Origin: Acidobacteriaceae bacterium
Lineage (GTDB): Bacteria; Acidobacteriota; Terriglobia; Terriglobales; Acidobacteriaceae
Length of the DNA: 64,000 bases
Direction: 5' to 3'
Assembly: GCA_003132445.1 (NCBI GenBank)
Contig: PKXU01000164.1
Location: forward strand, 84,348-148,347
Below the pieces are notes generated by a model. The model made no database searches. It was given only the letters and a program-made list of their open reading frames with translations, and was not told where the DNA came from. The stretch's first letter is position 1. Each line of letters starts with the position of its first letter. The position numbers and the translations under genes are program-made. Positions 53,501-61,864 of this stretch are shown here, piece by piece.

Positions 53501-56203
53501 ATTAAATTCGCGCACGACAGATCTGCGTTAGTCGGGGCGGCCGTCCCAGTCCCGGCCGTTTTGCCACAGACCAATGAACCGGCGGCGCAGAAATCATCCT
53601 CGTCTCCGGTTGCAACGCCGTTTAAGGCCGCACGGCCAGCCCTTGCCAGCCTGGATGCCGCGAATCGCATTCCGCGGCGTGTGCCGGTACCAGTCCTGCG
53701 TCCTGGGCTGAACATCTGCAAGCCAACGGGCATCTTCCTCGAACGCGGCAACCGGGTTGTGCTCATGACCGACAAAGGTGGAGTCGCGGAGGCACTCACG
53801 CAGCGTTTGCAAGATGCCGGTGTGGACGTTCTGCGCATCGAAAACGCTCCAGATGCCGACGCCTTGGCCAGTCGTCTGAAAGATTGGATGGCCGTCGGCC
53901 CGGTGCACGGAGTTTACTGGCTGCCCGCCCTCGATCACGAAGGCAACCTCCGCGATCTGAATGTGGATACCTGGCATGAAGCGGTGCGGCTGCGAGCGAA
54001 ATCGCTCTACACCACGATGCGCGCGCTCTACGAACAGATCGCGCAGCCGGGCACGTTCCTGGTTTCGGCGACGAGGCTGGGTGGGCAACACGGCTACGAC
54101 GAAGCTGGAGCGGTGGCCCCGCTGGGCGGTGCAGTCGTAGGCTTCAGCAAAGCATACAAGCGGGAGCGGCCGGACGTTCTTGTCAAAGCAGTCGACTTCG
54201 AAACTCAGCGCAAAGCGCAGGATGTCGCCGACCTTCTGATCGAGGAAACACTACGAGACCCCGGCGCTATCGAGATCGGCTACAAATCTGGTCTGCGCTG
54301 GGCCATCGGGCTGCAGGAACAATCCGCGCATAATTCGGAACCCGGTCTGACGCTCGACGGAAACACCGTCTTCCTAATCACTGGCGCGGCCGGAAGCATT
54401 GTTTCCGCCATCACCGCCGATCTGGCGGCGGCTTCCGGTGGCACGTTCTACTTGCTCGATCTGGTGCCTGAGCCTGATCCGAACAATCCTGACCTCGATC
54501 GCTTCGTCAACGATAAGGAAGGCCTCAAGCGAGAGCTGTTCGCTCGCATTCAAGCCCGTGGGGAACGGGCCACACCGGCGTTGGTCGAGAAAGAGCTGCT
54601 GGCCTTGGAACGGGCCCAATCCGCTCGCAGTGCGATTGACGCGGTGCGCGCGGCTGGCGGCACGCCGCATTATTTCAGCGTCAACCTTACCGACGCGGAT
54701 GCAGTGGACAAAGTAATCCGCCAAGTTCGCGAGCGTAGCGGTCACATCGATGTGTTGCTGCACGCCGCGGGACTCGACCGCAGCCACTCCCTTGCCGACA
54801 AAGACCCGCGTGAATTTGACTTGGTCTTCGACGTTAAGAGCGACGGCTTCTTCAATCTGCTGCACTCAATTGGCGACATGCCGCTCAAAGCAACGGTGGC
54901 GTTCAGTTCCATTGCCGGACGTTTCGGCAATGTCGGGCAAACGGACTATAGCTCGGCCAACGATCTGCTGTGCAAGATTACATCGAGCTTCCGTACCACG
55001 CTCCCAACCACACGCGGCATCGCGATTGATTGGACCGCGTGGGGCGGGATCGGCATGGCCACGCGTGGCTCCATTCCTAAAGTCATGGAATCGGCCGGCA
55101 TCGATATGCTTTCCCCCGAGGCAGGCATTCCACTCATTCGGCGTGAATTGACCGCGGGAGGAACACGCGGAGAAATTGTGATTGGCCAGCGGCTCGGGGT
55201 GCTGCTGAATGAATTCGATCCTACAGGTGGCCTGGCAGAAGTCACCGCTGAAGAGCATTCCTTGGGGCAAGGGCCGACGCGAGGGCCGACGCGAGGACCA
55301 ATGTTCGGCAAGATTGTGAGCGCGGGAGTCTACACTCCGCTCACGATTGAAACCGTGCTTGACCCAGCCATTCAACCGTTCTTGCACGACCATAAGATCG
55401 ACGGCACGCCGGTGTTGCCCGGAGTCATGGGCATCGAAGCGTTCGCCGAGGCTGCGCTGTGCCTGCTTCCCGGCTGGCATGTCGAAGCGATGGAAGAAGT
55501 GAATTTCCTGGCGCCATTCAAGTTCTACCGGAACGAACCACGCCCATTGACCATCGAGGCAGCGATCCATCCGCACGGAGACGCATTGATCGCAGATTGC
55601 CGATTGTTTGGCCGCCGGCCGCTTCCGAATCAGACGGAGCCGCAAGTGACCACACACTTCACAGCGCGCGTGCTATTGACGAAATACGCGCCCGCATTGG
55701 TCACCGTGCCAGCAATTCGCACACCGGAGGGACACATCATCGAAGCCGCCGAGATCTACCGCCTCTATTTCCATGGCCCTGCATACCAGGTCGTGGAGCG
55801 AGCATGGTGGGATGGAAAGCGAATTGTCGGACTTATGGCCAAGGGGTTGGGTGACAATCACCAGCCGTCGAATCTGCCGACGGTGATGGCGCCGCGGCTA
55901 ATCGAACTGTGTTTTCAGACCGCCGGCGTTTGGGAGATGGGCATCGAGGGCCGCATGGGACTGCCACAGCACATCGATCGCCTCTCCTTATTGCGCAATC
56001 CCGACGAGGCGGAAAGTCGGCTGTTCGCCGTTGTCATTCCCAACCTGCACGAGGGAAGTTTCGATGCAGAGGTCGTGGATGAGAAGGGAAACCGCTACTT
56101 GCAGCTCAGCGGCTATCGCACCATAGCGGCTCCCGGTACTGTTGATGCTGGACGATTGAAAGTACTGCAGGCGGCAATGTCACTGGAAGAGGTCGCCGTG
56201 TAA
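47555..56203 (+). CDS. Pfa/PUFA-synthase-like type I megasynthase, KS-AT-KS-ACPx3-KR-DH
   Basis: A 2882-residue iterative synthase. KS1 (about 1-470): C217 in CDAACASAM, H351 in GHGTST, H391 in GHLKGA. AT (about 610-940): S711 in GHSLGEYGALLAA, H813/H816 in HAFHTS. KS2 (about 1020-1530): C1268 in NSACATTTQ, H1416 in SHETYT, H1456 in TGHAMAA. Three ACPs (about 1690-1990) with threonines 1720, 1838 and 1949 in LGVDTVKQAE where serine is expected. KR (about 2090-2520): TGAAGSI near 2275, S2452, Y2465. DH (about 2570-2860): H2613 in HKIDGTPVLPG and YFHGPAY. There is no enoyl reductase and no thioesterase. AGGAG lies seven bases before the ATG. It probably makes a partly unsaturated secondary lipid. 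Confidence 0.93.
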   Translation: MESTSYRAIAIVGAGAILPDAPNVAAFWDNIKNSRYSVTEVQSERWDPALYYDPNHNAPDKTYSKIGGWVRDYVWDPMKWRLGVPPRVVDAMDGAQKWAIASTREALEDYGYPQRPLDADRTAVILGNAMAGEKHYLSALRIYFPEYARELADSASFAALPEALRHDITRELHDQMAKAIPEITEDTMPGELANCIAGRIANIFNFHGPNYVCDAACASAMAAMSSAMEGLVENDFDAVVTGGIDRNMGASTFVKFCKIGALSATGTRPYAQGADGFVMGEGAAIFLLKRLADAERDGDKIYAVLRGMGGASDGKGKGITAPNPIGQKLAIERAWQNAGLEPATATYIEGHGTSTRVGDVVEVQSMADVLSSAHLPPHSVGLGSVKSNFGHLKGAAGAAGLLKVALALRDKLLPPSVHCEHTNPDIDFVHSPLYVNTELKPWTMPADGVRRAGLSAFGFGGTNFHAVLEEYIPHRLNGNGRRSVAVGEIQPQAKESTMNVSDVVRTSIPSSSYKAPLRGALLVGAASEAELIERLRVVERDAKAGYASVPAAPAESNLRAFERLAIDYANADDLAVKAGNALKALAANQPAMWKALRAQGIFRGHGAAPKVAFLYPGQGSQYVNMLKPLRAAEPIVAETFAEADRIMTPLLGKPLSDFIFVDKADADAVAKAEDDLRQTAITQPAVLATDLALTRLLAAYGVTPDFTMGHSLGEYGALLAAEALPFADALEAVSARGREMTRFAPEDKGRMAAVFAPLEEIERILKTVTGYVVIANVNSNRQAVIGGASKPVEQAMEAFQKAGYDVSALSVSHAFHTSIVAAASEPLRRVLERLHLASPRLPIVANISGEFYPAGRDVVPQMLDILAQQVAAPVQFVKGLRTLYDAGARVFVEVGPKKALQGFAEDVLGEHEDVVSLFTNHPKVGDIPAFNQALCCLYAAGLGRGTPEAAREATPLSVPAVEETSRPISVTAPASATATTPAVPANGDHYVELGRLFADVLDRGWQITHGQRRPPIDLPVTITGAALGLPGTEHIFDDGNIGRLLRGDQFIDSIPTRFRRAMVDKHITRLVKNDNGGAFETISNVADVIKLAGRGGAFDLENEFGVSAERVAALDRDTQLAIAVGLDALRDAGIPLVQRYKTTTKGTQLPDRWALPDALRDDTGVIFGSAFPGLDSFADEMARYYSDHSRREQMALLQSLRARISEANGDSILGQEIDRRMEELCDAIEKNPYVFDRRFLFRILSMGHSQFAEFIGARGPNTQINSACATTTQAVSLAEDWIRAGRCRRVVVISADDVTTDHLIEWMGAGFLASGAAATDDVVEEAAVPFDRRRHGMIIGMGAAALVVESAEAARERGIQPICEVLSAVTANSAFHGTRLDVQHIGQVMENLVSKAEASSGIRRHQIAPQTVFISHETYTPARGGSAAAEIHALRHVFGDSADKIVIANTKGFTGHAMAAGVEDVLAVKALETGIVPPVANFKEVDPELGTLNLSKGGVYPVQYALRLGAGFGSQISMTLLRWVTTKDRVRKSPNSLGYAYRIIDTNAWSDWLSRMAGHPAADLEVVHRTLRVRDKQARDPQVHSTQVHSKTAASIAERVPQLRTTPEPTPTQPAKPPVTILRPTQLDSKPVITPMDPRPTVQDKTVAMPPLAVPALPETKRESEIQVASLPTTPAPASERSTGDAVKERILALAMEKTGYPQDMLDLDLDLEADLGVDTVKQAEIFAAIREIYSIPRDQNRKLRDYPTLAHVIRFVYDKRPDLAGTAVPTRSQVTATTKATEEIKSVAAELATAPQQDSAGDSVKERILALVAEKTGYPQDMLDLDLDLEADLGVDTVKQAEMFTAIRAAYNIPRDENLKLRDYPTLAHVIRFVYDKRPDLSSAAQPLSVVESPAPESPLAPIAVTAQRPTDDSIKEKVLEIVAEKTGYPKDMLDLGLDLEADLGVDTVKQAEMFAAVRAAYNIPRDENLKLRDFPTLAHVIKFAHDRSALVGAAVPVPAVLPQTNEPAAQKSSSSPVATPFKAARPALASLDAANRIPRRVPVPVLRPGLNICKPTGIFLERGNRVVLMTDKGGVAEALTQRLQDAGVDVLRIENAPDADALASRLKDWMAVGPVHGVYWLPALDHEGNLRDLNVDTWHEAVRLRAKSLYTTMRALYEQIAQPGTFLVSATRLGGQHGYDEAGAVAPLGGAVVGFSKAYKRERPDVLVKAVDFETQRKAQDVADLLIEETLRDPGAIEIGYKSGLRWAIGLQEQSAHNSEPGLTLDGNTVFLITGAAGSIVSAITADLAAASGGTFYLLDLVPEPDPNNPDLDRFVNDKEGLKRELFARIQARGERATPALVEKELLALERAQSARSAIDAVRAAGGTPHYFSVNLTDADAVDKVIRQVRERSGHIDVLLHAAGLDRSHSLADKDPREFDLVFDVKSDGFFNLLHSIGDMPLKATVAFSSIAGRFGNVGQTDYSSANDLLCKITSSFRTTLPTTRGIAIDWTAWGGIGMATRGSIPKVMESAGIDMLSPEAGIPLIRRELTAGGTRGEIVIGQRLGVLLNEFDPTGGLAEVTAEEHSLGQGPTRGPTRGPMFGKIVSAGVYTPLTIETVLDPAIQPFLHDHKIDGTPVLPGVMGIEAFAEAALCLLPGWHVEAMEEVNFLAPFKFYRNEPRPLTIEAAIHPHGDALIADCRLFGRRPLPNQTEPQVTTHFTARVLLTKYAPALVTVPAIRTPEGHIIEAAEIYRLYFHGPAYQVVERAWWDGKRIVGLMAKGLGDNHQPSNLPTVMAPRLIELCFQTAGVWEMGIEGRMGLPQHIDRLSLLRNPDEAESRLFAVVIPNLHEGSFDAEVVDEKGNRYLQLSGYRTIAAPGTVDAGRLKVLQAAMSLEEVAV
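52296..52325. repeat. 15-bp tandem duplication in the KS2-ACP linker
   Basis: CGCAAGTGCATAGTA occurs at 52296-52310 and 52311-52325, in frame, encoding repeated QVHS/T segments in the Pro-rich linker before ACP1. Confidence 0.8.
52611..53530 (+). repeat. Three tandem ACP-domain coding repeats
   Basis: Three similar segments of about 270 bases (around 52612-52850, 52960-53200 and 53290-53520) encode the ACP domains. Their cores are closely similar in DNA as well as protein, for example GATCTCGA followed by the LEADLGVDTVKQAE coding stretch, indicating fairly recent duplication or gene conversion. Confidence 0.75.
55271..55294. repeat. 12-bp tandem duplication in the KR-DH linker
   Basis: GGGCCGACGCGA occurs at 55271-55282 and 55283-55294, in frame, encoding GPTRGPTRGP between KR and DH. 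Confidence 0.8.
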
Positions 56204-56224
56204 TCGACGTGACCGTATCGTTCG

Positions 56225-56240
56225 CTGATCGGTCGATCAG
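56225..56240. other. Palindrome between the megasynthase and carboxylase genes
   Basis: CTGATCG-GT-CGATCAG is a perfect seven-base inverted repeat in the 44-base gap, ending seven bases before ATG 56248. It could be a short hairpin near the ribosome site or a regulator site. Confidence 0.4.
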
Positions 56241-56247
56241 GCACTCT

Positions 56248-59200
56248 ATGAACATTGAATTCAAGCGGGTGGCGATTGTCAATCGTGGCGAGGCAGCCAT
56301 GCGTTTCATCCACGCTGCCCGCGAGTTCAGTCAGGAGCACGACACTCCTCTGTGCACGATCGCGCTTTTCACCGAACCCGACCGCCATGCCATGTTCGTC
56401 CGCGAAGCAGATGAGGCGGTGTGCCTCGGCCCGGCTCAGGTCCTCGATCAAAACACCCAGAAGCTCAAGAGCAGTTATGTGGATTATCCCCGCCTGGAGC
56501 GAGCGCTGGCAGCTGCGCGCGCCGACGCGGTCTGGGTAGGATGGGGCTTCGTGGCCGAGCACGCGGAGTTCGCGGACCTGTGCCATGAAATGGGCATCGT
56601 GTTCATTGGTCCCGACGGCGATGTGATGCGGCGTGTGGGAGATAAGATCGCGTCGAAACGCCTGGCCGAGCAGCAACAGATCGGAGTCGTCCCCTGGAGC
56701 AACGGCCCGGTCGAAACGCTCACCGACGCCGAACGCCACGCGGAACACTTGGGATACCCACTCCTTATTAAGGCAACGGCCGGAGGCGGGGGGCACGGAA
56801 TTCGCCGGGTTCATGAGGCAGCCCAGCTTGCAGAAGCTTTCGAGAGTGCTCGCGCCCAGGCGTTCAAATGTTTTGGCGATCCGACTGTTTTCATGGAGCA
56901 ACTCGTTCAGGGCAGAGCGCGTCACGTCGAGGTGCAGATTATCGCCGACCACCATGGAACCACCTGGGCTTGCGGGGTGCGCGATTGCACCATTCAGCGC
57001 CGCCACCAGAAAATTCTTGAGGAAGCGCCTTCTCCAGCGCTTTCTCCGGAAGAGGATCAGGCATTGCGCCAGGCGGCGGTACGCCTCAGCCGAGCTGCGG
57101 GATACTGCAACGCTGGCACAGTGGAATTCCTGTACCAGCCGGAAAGCCGTCGATTCTTTTTCATGGAGATGAATACTCGGTTGCAGGTCGAACATCCAGT
57201 GACCGAATGCACCACCGGGCTCGATCTGGTCAAGCTGCAGATTCACGTCGCGCGCGGCGGCCACCTGGAAGGCGAACCACCCCGAACCACTGGTCACGCC
57301 ATCGAAGTGCGGCTGAATGCCGAGGATCCCGACAACGGTTTTGCGCCAGCTCCGGGCACGATTGAGCGGTTCAGGATTCTGACCGGCCCTGGAGTGAGGG
57401 TTGATACCGGCGTGGCGGAAGGCGATGCCGTCTCCTTAGAGTTCGACTCGATGATTGCCAAGATCATCGCCTACGGACAGAACCGAAAGGAAGCTCTTTC
57501 CCGATTGCAGCGAGCACTGCGCGAGAGTGTGGTGGTCATCAAGGGGGGTGCGAGTAACAAAGCGTTCCTTCTGGAATTGCTGAATCGCCCTGAGGTGCAG
57601 CGCGGAGAAGTGCATGTAGGCTGGCTGGATAGTGTGGCGTCGACCCGCGGGCACAGTCCACGGCGCTACGCCGATGTGGCTCTAGTGCAGGCAGCGATTG
57701 AAGCCTACGATGTGGACTTGGCGTTGGAGCAAACTCAGTTCTACTCCTCAGCCCTGCGTGGGCGGCCGCTGGTGCGTACTGAGGTAGGCCGACGCACCGA
57801 ACTGCGCTATGGCGGACATTCCTATGGGACTGCGACTTATCGTCTCGGCCCGCAGCAGTATCGCGTCGACGTTAATGGATTGCGCGTCCTGGCCCACATC
57901 GACCGTCTGGGTCAATTCGAATACTGGCTCACCGCTTTCGGCCGCCGATTCCACGTCGTCTCCGTATCCCAGGGGTTGACTTATCGCATCGAGGTCGACG
58001 GCATGTCGCACCGCGTCGACCGTGATGATGGAGGCGTCGTCCACGCGCCGTCGCCGGCGGTCGTCGTTTCCATCGCCGTGAAAGCGGGCGACACAGTCGC
58101 AGTCGGAGATCGACTGGCTGTGCTGGAAGCGATGAAGATGGAGATGCAGATTGTCGCCCCGTTCTCCGGAAAAGTCCGCCAGGTAATGACCATGCGCAAT
58201 GTGCAAGTGGACACCGGGACGCCATTGCTGCAAATTGAACCCGACTCCGGCCCAGCTGCCGTACCCGAATCGGAAAGCATCGTCTTTGGCGCGTCGCGCG
58301 CCTCGGGCTCAGACGTGCCCGGAAATTCCCCCTGGCGTCGGAGTCTGGAAGGACTTCGCCAGCTTCTGCTGGGCTTTGACGTCGACCCCAAGGAAACGTC
58401 CCAACTTCTCACCGAATGGAGCCAGACTCGGCCCGGCGACGGCAACGAAACATGTGAAGCAGAAGACGAGCTCCTCAGTATTTTTGTGGATATCTGTTCC
58501 TTGTTCAAGCGTGATCCCCAAGTAAACTACCGGGCCAGCGGTGAACAGCCGAGCCCTGAGGCCTACCTGTTTTCGTACCTGCGCATGCTGGAGACCGGCG
58601 GAGAAGGACTTCCGCCTGTTTTTGTCGGCGCGCTTCGCCGCGCCCTGTCACACTATGGCATTCAAACTCTGGATCGCTCCCCCGAACTGGAAGAGAGACT
58701 GCTCTGGATTTACAAATCACATCAGCGTGTGGAGCAGCAGATTGTCCCGATTATGTCTATGCTGGAGCGCCGCCTGCGGTCCGTCCAGCGCCTTGCATCG
58801 CCCGCTGAGGAATCATTCCGCAGGCTCCTGGACAGGATGATCGCCATGAGCAACGGGCAGTTTCCCGCGGTCAGTGACCTGGCCCGGGAAGTACGCTATC
58901 GCTATTTTGATCAAGCGCTGTTCAAGCAAGCGCGCAAGCAAGTCTACGACCAGGTGGAAGAACAACTCGCCTCGATGGCTGCCAATCCGGATGCGGCCGA
59001 CCGTCACGAACGAGTCCGTGCCTTGGTCGAATGTCCGCAGCCGCTGGTTGCGCTGCTCGCCTCCCGCTTTGCAGCCGCAGATACGGCCATGCGCCGGCTG
59101 ATGTTGGAGGCAATCACGTGGCGGTACTATCGGATCAGGACCTTGGAAAACTTCCGCTGCCTGGCAGTGAACGGACATTGCTTTGCATCGGCCGAATATG

Positions 59201-61845
59201 AGTATGAAGGCGCGCGGATTCATGTCTTCACCACGCACGCGGAATACTCACGTCTCTCCGAGGTGTTGCTCGCGATGTCTCCGTTGATCGAGAAAGTGCC
59301 GCCTGGCTGTGAGATCGTTATCGACGTCTACACCTGGCATTCGGGACAGCTGACCGATGCTGAAGTCACACAGCAAGAAGTTCAATCGGTGCTCAATCAG
59401 GCGCGCTTGCCACGTTCGATCCGGCGCATCGTGGTGGAAGTCGCCGGTGCCCACGCTGAGGGCGCTGGCGGCATGCAGCACTTTACCTATCGCTTCCACG
59501 AGAACACTTATAAAGAAGAGAAGCTCTATCGTGGCCTGCATCCGATGATGGCCAAGCGACTGCACCTGTGGCGTCTGAGCAACTTCCAAATTGAACGTCT
59601 GCCTTCGGCGGAAGATGTTTATCTGCTTCACGCCATCGCCCGGGATAACCCAAAGGATGAGCGGCTGATTGCCTGCGCCGAGGTGCGCGATGTAACACCG
59701 GTGCGGGACGAGACAGGCCGTGTCGTGAAATTGCCGCATCTGGAGCGCATGTTGACCGAAGCGATTGCCGGAATGAGGATGTTTCAGTCACACCGGCCAA
59801 CCAATAAGCGCCTCCATTGGAACCGGATATTCCTCTATGTGTGGCCGCCACTCAATCTTCAGCGCGACGAATTGCACGACATCGTGCGGCGGCTGGAACC
59901 CGCAGCCGAAGGCCTGGGCTTGGAGCAAGTGGTGGTGCGCGCCCGCATCCCGAGTCCGTCAACCGGGGAACTGCGCGATATGGTCGTGCGCATCTCGAGC
60001 CCGGTCGGCACTGGCACGCTCATTACCTTCCGGCCTGCAGACAAACTGCAGCCGATCAAACCTCTGGCCGAATACGACCAGAAGGTGGTCCGCATGCGGC
60101 AACGTGGACTTATCTATCCTTACGAAATCATCAAGATGCTCACCCCGGCGCTGGAGCACACACGGGCAGATTTCCCTGCCGGCGATTTTGTAGAGCATGA
60201 TCTCGACTCCGAAGGCCGCCTGGTAGCCATCGATCGCCCCTATGGACAAAATAAGGCCAACATCATCTGTGGAATCATTCGCAACTTCACAGTCCGCTAT
60301 CCCGAAGGCATGACTCGCGTCATGCTTCTGGGCGATCCGAGTAAGGATTTGGGCGCGCTCGCCGAACCCGAGTGCCGTCGCATCATCGCAGCCCTTGCCC
60401 TCGCCCAGGAAATGCGCGTGCCGATCGAGTGGTTCCCCATTTCTGCCGGCGCCAAGATTTCGATGGAAAGCGGCGTGGAGAACATGGATTGGATTGCCCA
60501 CGTTCTGCGACGCCTGGTGGAGTTCACGCAAGTGGGCGGTGAAGTGAACCTCGTCATCAATGGGATCAACGTCGGGGCCCAGCCTTACTGGAACGCGGAA
60601 GCCACCATGCTCATGCACACCCGGGGCATTTTAGTCATGACTCCGAACGCCGCGATGGTGCTCACAGGCAAGCGCGCTTTGGACTACTCGGGCGGCATTT
60701 CGGCGGAAGACAATCAGGGCATTGGCGGGTACGACCGTATTATGGGGATCAACGGTCAGGCCCAGTACTGGGCGCGCGACATCGATGAGGCCTGCCACAT
60801 TCTGTTCCGCCACTACGACCATACATACGTGGCCCCCGGCGAACGGTTTCCGCGGCGAGCAGAGACAACCGATTCCCTTGCACGCGACATGCAGGCCTAT
60901 CCTCACAGTAGTGGCAATGAAGGCTTCACATGCGTGGGCGACATATTGTCGAAGGTCACCAACCCCGGACACAAGAAAGCTTTTGACATTCGTACAATGA
61001 TGATGGCCGCCATCGACCAGGATCATCCTCCGCTGGAACGATGGGCAGGCATGCGCGGCGCCGAGACTGCTGTGACTTGGGATGCGCATCTCGGTGGCTA
61101 TCCGGTCTGTCTCATCGGCATCGAATCCCGGCCGTTGGCGCGACTCGGATTTGTCCCGGCCGACGGACCCGATCAGTGGACCTCCGGGACACTGTTCCCG
61201 CAGTCGTCCAAGAAAGTGGCTCGCGCGATTAACGCGGCCAGCAACAACCGCCCAGTCGTCCTCTTGGCCAATCTGTCAGGTTTCGATGGCTCGCCCGAGT
61301 CGATGCGCAGGCTGCAACTCGAGTACGGTGCGGAGATCGGTCGGGCTGTGGTGAACTTCAAAGGACCTATGGTGTTTTGCGTCGTCTCCCGCTACCACGG
61401 AGGCGCATATGTGGTCTTCTCCCGGGCGCTGAATAAAAATTTGGAAGTAGCCGCATTGGAGGGAACGTATGCCTCTGTCATTGGCGGAGCACCGGCAGCG
61501 GCGGTTGTTTTCGCCGGCGAAGTCGAGGCCCGAGCCCGCAAAGATCCACGCCTTCAGGAACTGACGCAAGCGATGGCGAAGGCCGAAGGCACCGAGAAAG
61601 AGCGGCTGCGTGCTGAGTGGGAAGAAATCTTCAAAGTTGTACATTCCGAAAAGCTGGGCGAGATGGCCGCCGAGTTTGACCACGTTCACAGTGTGCAACG
61701 GGCCCTCGATGTGGGCGCGTTGAATTGCATTATTCCGCCCGCGACCTTGCGTCCTTATCTCATCGATGCGGTGGAGCGGGGAATTGCAAGAGAGGAAGAA
61801 GTGGAATCCGGGAAGCGAGGGCTTCAGGTGGTTGAAGCAGCGTAG
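56248..61845 (+). CDS. Single-chain biotin-dependent acyl-CoA carboxylase (BC-BCCP-central-CT)
   Basis: An approximately 1865-residue carboxylase that should make malonyl-CoA or an alkylmalonyl-CoA. The biotin carboxylase part (about 1-450) has the ATP-grasp loop IKATAGGGGHGIRRV and FFMEMNTRLQVEHPVTE. The biotin domain has K630 in LEAMKMEM. A long central region (about 690-1270) precedes a C-terminal carboxyltransferase (about 1290-1840; YPVCLIGIESRP, NLSGFDGSPESMRRL, VVFSRALNKNLEVAALEG). This order is that of eukaryotic ACC; most bacteria use separate subunits. ATG 56248 begins the family's VAIVNRGEAAMRF; a GTG at 56209 is an alternative. It probably feeds the adjacent synthase. Confidence 0.93.
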   Translation: MNIEFKRVAIVNRGEAAMRFIHAAREFSQEHDTPLCTIALFTEPDRHAMFVREADEAVCLGPAQVLDQNTQKLKSSYVDYPRLERALAAARADAVWVGWGFVAEHAEFADLCHEMGIVFIGPDGDVMRRVGDKIASKRLAEQQQIGVVPWSNGPVETLTDAERHAEHLGYPLLIKATAGGGGHGIRRVHEAAQLAEAFESARAQAFKCFGDPTVFMEQLVQGRARHVEVQIIADHHGTTWACGVRDCTIQRRHQKILEEAPSPALSPEEDQALRQAAVRLSRAAGYCNAGTVEFLYQPESRRFFFMEMNTRLQVEHPVTECTTGLDLVKLQIHVARGGHLEGEPPRTTGHAIEVRLNAEDPDNGFAPAPGTIERFRILTGPGVRVDTGVAEGDAVSLEFDSMIAKIIAYGQNRKEALSRLQRALRESVVVIKGGASNKAFLLELLNRPEVQRGEVHVGWLDSVASTRGHSPRRYADVALVQAAIEAYDVDLALEQTQFYSSALRGRPLVRTEVGRRTELRYGGHSYGTATYRLGPQQYRVDVNGLRVLAHIDRLGQFEYWLTAFGRRFHVVSVSQGLTYRIEVDGMSHRVDRDDGGVVHAPSPAVVVSIAVKAGDTVAVGDRLAVLEAMKMEMQIVAPFSGKVRQVMTMRNVQVDTGTPLLQIEPDSGPAAVPESESIVFGASRASGSDVPGNSPWRRSLEGLRQLLLGFDVDPKETSQLLTEWSQTRPGDGNETCEAEDELLSIFVDICSLFKRDPQVNYRASGEQPSPEAYLFSYLRMLETGGEGLPPVFVGALRRALSHYGIQTLDRSPELEERLLWIYKSHQRVEQQIVPIMSMLERRLRSVQRLASPAEESFRRLLDRMIAMSNGQFPAVSDLAREVRYRYFDQALFKQARKQVYDQVEEQLASMAANPDAADRHERVRALVECPQPLVALLASRFAAADTAMRRLMLEAITWRYYRIRTLENFRCLAVNGHCFASAEYEYEGARIHVFTTHAEYSRLSEVLLAMSPLIEKVPPGCEIVIDVYTWHSGQLTDAEVTQQEVQSVLNQARLPRSIRRIVVEVAGAHAEGAGGMQHFTYRFHENTYKEEKLYRGLHPMMAKRLHLWRLSNFQIERLPSAEDVYLLHAIARDNPKDERLIACAEVRDVTPVRDETGRVVKLPHLERMLTEAIAGMRMFQSHRPTNKRLHWNRIFLYVWPPLNLQRDELHDIVRRLEPAAEGLGLEQVVVRARIPSPSTGELRDMVVRISSPVGTGTLITFRPADKLQPIKPLAEYDQKVVRMRQRGLIYPYEIIKMLTPALEHTRADFPAGDFVEHDLDSEGRLVAIDRPYGQNKANIICGIIRNFTVRYPEGMTRVMLLGDPSKDLGALAEPECRRIIAALALAQEMRVPIEWFPISAGAKISMESGVENMDWIAHVLRRLVEFTQVGGEVNLVINGINVGAQPYWNAEATMLMHTRGILVMTPNAAMVLTGKRALDYSGGISAEDNQGIGGYDRIMGINGQAQYWARDIDEACHILFRHYDHTYVAPGERFPRRAETTDSLARDMQAYPHSSGNEGFTCVGDILSKVTNPGHKKAFDIRTMMMAAIDQDHPPLERWAGMRGAETAVTWDAHLGGYPVCLIGIESRPLARLGFVPADGPDQWTSGTLFPQSSKKVARAINAASNNRPVVLLANLSGFDGSPESMRRLQLEYGAEIGRAVVNFKGPMVFCVVSRYHGGAYVVFSRALNKNLEVAALEGTYASVIGGAPAAAVVFAGEVEARARKDPRLQELTQAMAKAEGTEKERLRAEWEEIFKVVHSEKLGEMAAEFDHVHSVQRALDVGALNCIIPPATLRPYLIDAVERGIAREEEVESGKRGLQVVEAA

Positions 61846-61864
61846 TCATGAGCGAGTGTGTCCG

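Noticed and set aside
56113-57297. 394-codon open frame on the minus strand opposite the carboxylase start
   Set aside because: It lies antisense to the well-supported biotin carboxylase domain, has no recognisable domain, and is what GC-rich codon bias produces.
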